Assembly: GCF_003862435.1 (NCBI RefSeq)
Contig: NZ_RHGY01000002.1
Coordinates: forward strand, 160,863 to 202,169
Length of the DNA: 41,307 nucleotides
Origin: Weissella viridescens
GTDB taxonomy: Bacteria > Bacillota > Bacilli > Lactobacillales > Lactobacillaceae
Reading direction: 5' to 3'
Positions 36,446-41,307 of the stretch are shown piece by piece (positions within the stretch are counted from its first letter, which is position 1; each line of letters starts with the position of its first letter). Below the pieces are notes generated by a model. That model searched no databases, was not told the origin of the DNA, and saw nothing but the letters and a program-made list of their open reading frames with translations. Both the position numbers and the translations under genes were made by a program.

Positions 36446-37300
36446 ATGACAAAACGCATTGCACTTATCTCAGATATCCATGGCAATCAAACAGCCTTAG
36501 AAGCTGTCGTGGCAGACATCAAACGCAGCAATGTTGATGAGTCATGGTTTTTAGGTGATTTACTTGGCCCAGGCCCGGCCACTGATGTGCTCTTTGATTT
36601 ACTCAATGAGGTCCATACCACAATTTTTCTGAATGGTAATTGGGACACTGATTGCTTTTTACCAGTTTTAAATGCACCTGAAACGATTGATTTAACGACC
36701 CAAAAATGGGTATATCTTGGTCGCGTGGGGCAATATATAGCTGAACATCTCACCCCAGAACACTTAGCCATCATGCAACAGGCGCCAATCCATGCTGAAA
36801 TAAAGCAAGGGCCCTTAACGTTAAGCTTGAACCATAACTTACCTGATCTTGCCCGTGGTCGTGACCTTGAAGTTGCAACTGATGCGAATGCTTTTACGCC
36901 ACTATTTACGAGTGACGCAATTGATATCGCCATTTATGCGCACGTGCATCACCAGTTATTGCGTTACAGTACCGATGATCGCCTCATTATCAATCCTGGG
37001 GCAGTCGGGGAACCATACTTTACGCACCCAAGATTGAACGCTGACCGGCGGGCACAATATGCAATTTTAACGCTCGATGATCAGGGGATGCCTGAAATTG
37101 ATTTTCGTAAGGTCGCTTATGATATTGCAACTGAATTAAAGCGGGCCCAAACGGCTAACTTACCATACTACGAACTCTATCAGGAACTCCTTGAGTCAGG
37201 AATTAGCCACACCAATGATAGTGACTATCTCAAACAGTTTGACCCAGATGGCCATTATGCGACTGAGTTGCAGTCTTTCCTGAACCAGCACCAAAATTAA
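36446..37300 (+). CDS. Calcineurin-like metallophosphoesterase, copy 2
   Basis: 284 residues, tandem paralogue of the preceding gene: SDIHGN, ESWFLGDLLGPGP, NGNWDTD, LNHNLPD, YAHVHHQLLRY, INPGAVGEPY and NADRRAQYAILTLDD match copy 1 block by block. Differences are concentrated in the middle segment after GNWD and at the C-terminus. The Gly of GHxH is Ala (AHVH), while the metal-binding His are kept, so activity is still expected. GGAAGGGAG precedes the ATG. Ends in a strong bidirectional terminator. Confidence 0.87.
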   Translation: MTKRIALISDIHGNQTALEAVVADIKRSNVDESWFLGDLLGPGPATDVLFDLLNEVHTTIFLNGNWDTDCFLPVLNAPETIDLTTQKWVYLGRVGQYIAEHLTPEHLAIMQQAPIHAEIKQGPLTLSLNHNLPDLARGRDLEVATDANAFTPLFTSDAIDIAIYAHVHHQLLRYSTDDRLIINPGAVGEPYFTHPRLNADRRAQYAILTLDDQGMPEIDFRKVAYDIATELKRAQTANLPYYELYQELLESGISHTNDSDYLKQFDPDGHYATELQSFLNQHQN

Positions 37301-37322
37301 TAGGTTTGTGTTTCTAAGCAAA

Positions 37323-37359
37323 AAAATCAGCGGAAGCCACATTGGCTTGCGCTGATTTT
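37323..37359. terminator. Bidirectional terminator between metallophosphoesterase 2 and rpiA
   Basis: AAAATCAGCG plus AAGCC (37323-37338) pair with GGCTT plus CGCTGATTTT (37344-37359), one G-G mismatch, ACATT loop. A- and T-rich flanks serve both strands. Confidence 0.92.
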
Positions 37360-37361
37360 GT

Positions 37362-38048
37362 TTAATTTATACGATTTAAAATCGTCGTCGGCTCAGTTCC
37401 GACAATCAAAGTATCGCAGATATCAAGGAAAAGGCCATGTTCAACGATGCCAGTATGTTGAATCAACTCATCACCAAGGGCTTTCAAGTCAGATACATCA
37501 GAGATATCAACATCAATAATGTAGTTCGCTGAGTCGGTGAGGAGATACTGACCATCGGCATTCACGCGGAAGTGCGGATCAAGGTGCAAATCGGTCAAAT
37601 AATTAAAGACGTGATGGCTGCCAAAAGGCAAAACCTCAATCGGCAGCTTAAACTGGGTGCCCAAACGCGGACTTTGCTTAGATGGATCCACAATCCAGAT
37701 ATTCTTTTGCGAAGCTTTCGCCACGATTTTCTCGTAAAAGAGGGCAGCACCGCCACCTTTAATGCCATTTAATTGGGGGTCGACTTCATCAGCACCGTCC
37801 ACGGTGATATCGATGCCATCAGTTTCATCCAAGGCAACGACATGTAACCCAAGTGCGCGTCCCAATTCATCAGACGCGATTGAAGTCGCGACACACGTGA
37901 TATTCTGTAAGTCTTCTTGTTGCACACGTTCAGCTAATCCCTCGATAAAAAACTTCGCTGTGCTACCTGTTCCCAAGCCCACAACCATGTTATCCTGCAC
38001 ATAATCTACTGCAGCAAGCGCTGCCTGCTTTTTTCCAGCATTAACCAT
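37362..38048 (-). CDS. rpiA: Ribose-5-phosphate isomerase A
   Basis: 228 residues from ATG 38048. The frame has ATG at 38069, 38054, 38051 and 38048, but GAGAGGG lies inside the first few codons, 5-8 bases before the last two, so 38051 or 38048 is the real start. Motifs: VVGLGTGSTAKFF, DGIDITVDGADEVDPQL, IKGGGAALFYEKIVA. It interconverts ribose 5-phosphate and ribulose 5-phosphate. It is divergent from rbsK-rbsD, which produce ribose 5-phosphate from ribose. Confidence 0.95.
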   Translation of the reverse strand: MVNAGKKQAALAAVDYVQDNMVVGLGTGSTAKFFIEGLAERVQQEDLQNITCVATSIASDELGRALGLHVVALDETDGIDITVDGADEVDPQLNGIKGGGAALFYEKIVAKASQKNIWIVDPSKQSPRLGTQFKLPIEVLPFGSHHVFNYLTDLHLDPHFRVNADGQYLLTDSANYIIDVDISDVSDLKALGDELIQHTGIVEHGLFLDICDTLIVGTEPTTILNRIN

Positions 38049-38092
38049 CATCATTTCCCTCTCAGTCATACTATGTGTAACGCTCTAATGCT

Positions 38093-38121
38093 ATTATGCA
38101 CGTTCAATCAATTTAAGTAAA
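38093..38121 (-). promoter_or_regulatory. Promoter of rpiA
   Basis: On the minus strand TTTACT (38116-38121), 17 bases, CATAAT (38093-38098) with an upstream TG (extended -10). Confidence 0.6.
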
Positions 38122-38130
38122 CCGTTTCAA
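38116..38130. promoter_or_regulatory. LacI-family operator-like site next to the rpiA -35
   Basis: Read on the minus strand, TTGAAACGGTTTACT fits the cre/LacI-family pattern WTGNAANCGNWNNCW with one mismatch. It covers the rpiA -35 hexamer. It may bind a ribose regulator (RbsR-like) or CcpA. Confidence 0.5.
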
Positions 38131-38155
38131 AGAAAACGCTTACATGTGGTACAAT
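38125..38155 (+). promoter_or_regulatory. Promoter of rbsK-rbsD
   Basis: TACAAT (38150-38155) with TGG directly before it (extended -10). A weak TTTCAA at 38125-38130 is 19 bases upstream. The cre site lies across the spacer. Confidence 0.55.
38130..38145. promoter_or_regulatory. Catabolite-responsive element (cre), CcpA site
   Basis: Minus-strand ATGTAAGCGTTTTCTT matches the cre consensus WTGNAANCGNWNNCW at every defined position. It sits between the -35 and -10 regions of rbsK, so CcpA bound here should repress ribose use when glucose is present. Confidence 0.75.
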
Positions 38156-38202
38156 AAATAATAAACATAAAAATAGAAATCAAAACGATCAGGAGAAACC
38201 CC

Positions 38203-39141
38203 ATGTCAAAAATTATTACAGTTCTAGGTTCAACAAATATTGATAAAGTTGTCCAAGTGCCCCGTTTTGGAACTAGTGGCGAAACGATTCACACCAATCA
38301 ACACCTAGTTGAAGCGATGGGTGGAAAAGGGCTGAACCAAGCCGTTTCTTCAGCACGTTCTGGTGCTAAGACCAACATGATTACCAAAGTAGGTCAGGCC
38401 TTTGATATTGAGAAGAACATGGCCGTGGACAATTTGAACACGGATGCCGTTATGCGTTCTGAAACTGAGGAAACTGGTCAAGCCTATATCACGGTCTCAA
38501 AAGAAACTGGGGATAACCTGATTTATATTTATGGTGGAGCAAATGACGATCTAACACCAGCTGATGTCCAAGCCCACGCACAAGAAATCATTGAATCAGA
38601 CGTCATTATTTCACAACTTGAAACGCCAATCGAAACAGTGATTGAAGGCTTCAAAATTGCGCGCGAACATGGGGTTAAAACAATTTTGAATCCAGCGCCA
38701 ATGCCTGAGGCAGGTGGCTTACCAGATGCTTTGCTCAAGCTAACGGACTTGATTGCACCAAACGAACATGAATCTTATCTTTTGACGAACGTGGAATTAA
38801 CCGATGAAGAATCAATGTTGCGTAGTGCGGTTTACTATTTCAAGCGTGGGATTGATACAGTGATTATTACCCTTGGTGAACGTGGTTCATTCTACATGCG
38901 TGACAATGGGGAACAGGCGCTCATTCCAGCATTTAAGACCAACGCAGTTGATACGACCGCGGCCGGAGATACATTCATCGGTGCTTTAGCAACTCGTTTA
39001 AACCCAGCGTTCGATAACTTACCTGAAGCAATGCGTTATGCCGCTGCAGCTTCATCAGTTGCCGTTTCTCGTCCAGGGGCACAACCAAGCATCCCATCTG
39101 AAGACGAAGTCCTTGCTATCTTATCTGTCAGCGACCAATAA
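38203..39141 (+). CDS. rbsK: Ribokinase
   Basis: 312 residues, PfkB family. It phosphorylates ribose to ribose 5-phosphate. GSTNIDKVVQVPRFGTSGETI, EAMGGKGLNQAVSSARSG (first signature), NPAP, and AVDTTAAGDTFIGAL (second signature, anion hole with catalytic Asp) are typical of RbsK. CAGGAG precedes the ATG. rbsD follows 15 bases downstream. The ribose uptake gene (rbsU or ABC) is not adjacent. Confidence 0.95.
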   Translation: MSKIITVLGSTNIDKVVQVPRFGTSGETIHTNQHLVEAMGGKGLNQAVSSARSGAKTNMITKVGQAFDIEKNMAVDNLNTDAVMRSETEETGQAYITVSKETGDNLIYIYGGANDDLTPADVQAHAQEIIESDVIISQLETPIETVIEGFKIAREHGVKTILNPAPMPEAGGLPDALLKLTDLIAPNEHESYLLTNVELTDEESMLRSAVYYFKRGIDTVIITLGERGSFYMRDNGEQALIPAFKTNAVDTTAAGDTFIGALATRLNPAFDNLPEAMRYAAAASSVAVSRPGAQPSIPSEDEVLAILSVSDQ

Positions 39142-39156
39142 GGAGCGTATGCTAAA

Positions 39157-39579
39157 ATGCGTAAGACAAATGTTTTAAATACTCATCTATCGAATGCCAT
39201 TTCTCAAATTGGACATACCCAATGGCTTTCAATTGGCGATGCTGGATTGCCAATTCGAGATGATGGTCGCAAAATTGATTTGGCGGTTGTTCGAGGTTTA
39301 CCAACGTTCATCGATGTCCTCGAAGCAACTCTTTCAGAAATGAACGTGCAAAAGGTTTATTTAGCTGAGGCCATCCAAACTGAAAATCCTGAGCAATTAA
39401 AAGCCATTGAAGCGCTTTTGGATGATAACGTGGAAATTGCCTGGATCAGCCATGATGAGCTAAAAGCAATGACACGGGATGAAAATAATATTGCCACCGT
39501 GCGAACGGGGGAAGTTACGCCATTTTCAAACATTGTGCTCGAATCCGATGTTGATTTTGTTGGTACAGCGCTTAAATAA
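39157..39579 (+). CDS. rbsD: D-ribose pyranase
   Basis: 140 residues. It interconverts beta-pyranose and beta-furanose ribose, supplying the form RbsK uses. LNTHLSNAISQIGHTQWLSIGDAGLPI carries the catalytic His20 and Asp; VRTGEVTPFSNIVLESDVDF at the C-terminus is the family's second block. AGGAG is 11 bases before the ATG. Confidence 0.95.
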   Translation: MRKTNVLNTHLSNAISQIGHTQWLSIGDAGLPIRDDGRKIDLAVVRGLPTFIDVLEATLSEMNVQKVYLAEAIQTENPEQLKAIEALLDDNVEIAWISHDELKAMTRDENNIATVRTGEVTPFSNIVLESDVDFVGTALK

Positions 39580-39581
39580 AG

Positions 39582-39615
39582 AAAACGTACTAACCTCGCG
39601 GGTTAGTACGTTTTT
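39582..39615. terminator. Bidirectional terminator between rbsD and DUF1304 gene
   Basis: A perfect 14-pair stem AAAACGTACTAACC (39582-39595) with GGTTAGTACGTTTT (39601-39614), loop TCGCG. Confidence 0.94.
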
Positions 39616-39619
39616 CACA

Positions 39620-39991
39620 TTAGACTAAAAAGATTAACAGCAAGGCGATAGCCGCAGGTACGCATTGCATTAAAAAGATTTTCTTTGTGGCTGTAAACCC
39701 GCCGTACAAGCCGACTCCTAGAACGAATAGCATTAATAGCGTCATAAAGCTATTTTGTGCGGCTTGCGAAACGGGTAGGATGAAGTTAGTGGCAAGGATC
39801 ATCAAGCCAAATAGGCCATTGTAGATGCCTTGATTTCCCAAAGCTGTTTGAGCACTAGCTTGCGACACGAAATCAAGTGGCATATCAAAAGCCTTCGCCT
39901 GCGCTTCTACCTTACCAAACATTTCTAGCCCCATAATGAATAGGTGTAGGCAGCCAATCAACGTAGTTAAAATTAATAATAGCATTTGCAT
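39620..39991 (-). CDS. DUF1304 membrane protein
   Basis: 123 residues from ATG 39991. GAGGA is 7 bases upstream; the in-frame TTG at 39997 is too close to it. Four membrane helices: LLLILTTLIGCLHLFIMGLEMF, GIYNGLFGLMILATNFIL, FMTLLMLFVLGVGLYGGFTA, IFLMQCVPAAIALLLIFLV. The ALGNQGIYNGLFG segment and the QCVPAAIAL end are the DUF1304 pattern. Function unknown. Confidence 0.87.
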   Translation of the reverse strand: MQMLLLILTTLIGCLHLFIMGLEMFGKVEAQAKAFDMPLDFVSQASAQTALGNQGIYNGLFGLMILATNFILPVSQAAQNSFMTLLMLFVLGVGLYGGFTATKKIFLMQCVPAAIALLLIFLV

Positions 39992-40060
39992 GTTCAATTC
40001 CTCTTTTCTAGAGTCTTATTGTAACAAACATCCGCTTCTTTGCGGTAGAAAGGATGATTC

Positions 40061-40678
40061 ATGACACATATTATCGTACTTGGTGGGACTGGATTCGTTG
40101 GTACTGGTATCTTAAAACAGCTTTCAAAGAATCCCAATTATACCTTAACCAGTATTTCTAAAACTGGTGGTGATCCACAGAAACACTTAGCTGGTGTACA
40201 TTATGAAGCTGCCAATTTAACGCAAAAAGGCACTTGGCAAGCTGAAATTGCTAAAGCCGATTGGGTAATTGATTGTGTTGGTATTCTTCGCCCAAGTCGA
40301 AAAAAGCATACTTCGTACGAGCAGAATAGCCTTTTACCGGCTTTACAGGCGATTGATGCCATTAAAGATAGTCAGACAGACTTTCTCTTTATTAATGCTA
40401 ATACTGCGCCAATTCCTGAATATATGGCGTTTAAACATGCTGTTGCCGACTATGCGGATCAACAACTTGGTTCACGCGCATACAATGTGTATCCAGGTCT
40501 TGTCTATGGACCAGAACGTAAGAGTACGTATTGGTTGGGAAAAACATTGGCCTGGCTGATTCATTCTGCTCACTTGACGTTTTTAAAGGGCTATCGACCA
40601 ATTACACAGCAAGCACTAGCGATTTCTGTTGAAAAAGTAGTCACGCACACACCAACGCCTTTAACACACCGTATCTAA
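40061..40678 (+). CDS. NAD(P)-binding Rossmann protein (short epimerase/dehydratase-like)
   Basis: 205 residues, shorter than full epimerases (about 300). The N-terminal GGTGFVGTG is the dinucleotide-binding loop; DWVIDCVGIL follows strand 4, and YMAFK (146-150 region) gives the YxxxK pair of extended SDRs. YPGLVYGPER is also SDR-like. It resembles the NDUFA9/YfcH-type atypical SDRs, whose substrates are unknown. AAAGGA precedes the ATG. Divergent from the DUF1304 gene; a terminator follows. Confidence 0.78.
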   Translation: MTHIIVLGGTGFVGTGILKQLSKNPNYTLTSISKTGGDPQKHLAGVHYEAANLTQKGTWQAEIAKADWVIDCVGILRPSRKKHTSYEQNSLLPALQAIDAIKDSQTDFLFINANTAPIPEYMAFKHAVADYADQQLGSRAYNVYPGLVYGPERKSTYWLGKTLAWLIHSAHLTFLKGYRPITQQALAISVEKVVTHTPTPLTHRI

Positions 40679-40730
40679 ACCTTATGCAACCAGCATTAGA
40701 CCAGTGTTTAATGAACGTACAGAAGCAAAC

Positions 40731-40777
40731 AAAAAGGAGTGGGTTAATGATTATTCTTTATTAACCTACTCCTTTTT
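40731..40777 (+). terminator. Terminator after the Rossmann protein gene
   Basis: An 18-pair stem with one wobble (40731-40748 with 40760-40777), core AAAAAGGAGTGGGTTAAT, A- and T-flanks on both sides. Confidence 0.9.
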
Positions 40778-41307
40778 ATTTATGGATGGATACCCAGTTT
40801 AAGGCAATTAAATTACTTTACAAAAATAAACATTTATTTATATAGATTTGAGTTACTCAAGGGTTTAATTGTTTGCTGGTACTGTATAATCCGTTCTAGT
40901 ACAATTAAGTGTTGATCGATATCACGTATTACTTTATAGCTCGACTGGTAATATGCTAGCTGATGGTAGTTTTACCACACATAACTTGATTCCATAACAA
41001 GCGATGTCCATATTAATATTATAGATAAACAGGCAACTACATTACTGATCCATAACTAATTACCATATTCTAGTTCATTGAAAGATGACCGTGACCAAGA
41101 CGGTAGCAATTTTATTGCTAAAAAAGTTAACGTAACTAAATTCACTAATCAGTAACTCATTAGCATGGTGTGGACGATACCGCTGGTATCGATCATAATA
41201 AATGATATCGCTAAGAGTTTGTTCGAAAGCAATAGACTAATGACATCGTAGGGGGCGTTATTTATTAGATACCCAAAATTATAAACTATAAAGCATAGAG
41301 ATGAGAT
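40778..41307. other. AT-rich stretch with no recognisable gene
   Basis: About 530 bases without an open frame of 60 codons. It holds a TATAAT at 40885-40890, a palindrome CGATACC-GCT-GGTATCG at 41175-41191, and a short plus-strand open stretch 41060-41155 whose translation (SLKDDRDQDGSNFIAKKVNV) looks protein-like but has no start. It may be a decayed gene or the regulatory region of a gene beyond the window. Confidence 0.5.

Noticed and set aside
38940-38990. Altered catalytic box DTTAAGD in ribokinase
   Set aside because: AAGD occurs in well-known ribokinases and satisfies the PfkB signature.

Overview
The window is bacterial chromosome, almost entirely housekeeping in content, from a low-GC Gram-positive of the order Lactobacillales. 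A Weissella- or Leuconostoc-like lactic acid bacterium is my best inference, not a proof. The basis is the Bacillus-type backbone order (dinG-tseB-asnS-dnaD, recU-ponA-ypsA-gpsB-rnpB, pcrA-ligA-camS, hit-ecsAB-trmB), the class B RNase P RNA, AGGAGG-type ribosome binding sites, the folB-folK-folE-folC-folP order seen in lactobacilli, and AT-rich spacers with Rho-independent hairpins. I see no insertion sequence, prophage, CRISPR array or tRNA.

Layout. 0.2-5.8 kb: dinG, a TseB-like cell-wall regulator, asnS and dnaD on the plus strand. 5.9-8.8 kb: recU-pbp1A on the minus strand. 9.0-18.1 kb: ypsA, gpsB, rnpB, an RlmL-type rRNA methylase, pcrA, ligA, camS and a YfbR-like HD nucleotidase. 18.2-23.6 kb: uvrB, then hit plus a small helical protein on the minus strand, divergent from ecsA-ecsB-trmB. 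23.7-31.4 kb: yslB, divergent from a degenerate ADP-ribosylglycohydrolase-like gene, then a split ThrE-type exporter, a HAD phosphatase, a GT8 glycosyltransferase, an amino-acid permease and a GtrB/GtrA-type pair. 31.6-35.4 kb: folate operon folBKECP. 35.6-37.3 kb: two tandem metallophosphoesterase paralogues. 37.4-39.6 kb: rpiA divergent from rbsK-rbsD, with LacI/CcpA-type operators between them. 39.6-40.7 kb: a DUF1304 membrane protein and an NAD(P)-binding protein. 40.8-41.3 kb: AT-rich DNA without a recognisable gene.

How the genes work together. The first half is DNA replication and repair (DnaD, DinG, RecU, PcrA, LigA, UvrB) interleaved with cell-wall growth and division (TseB, PBP1A, GpsB). 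The second half is metabolism: one-carbon cofactor synthesis, ribose use feeding the pentose phosphate route, amino-acid export and exchange, and surface glycosylation.

The strongest unusual signals are four. First, a DraG-family protein (24204-25124) keeps the fold motifs but has lost most of its metal-binding residues. It is transcribed from a promoter whose -35 box is shared, base for base, with the divergent yslB promoter. Second, the CamS-family protein has no cysteine at all and so cannot be a lipoprotein. Third, two operators lie side by side between rpiA and rbsK. Fourth, several perfect palindromes overlap promoters or sit in leaders. No clearly new multi-gene system is visible. Several gene starts differ from the longest open frames and are justified in their entries (dnaD, rlmL-like, hit, ecsA, ecsB, yslB, draG-like, both exporter genes, gtrB-like, the first metallophosphoesterase, rpiA, DUF1304).
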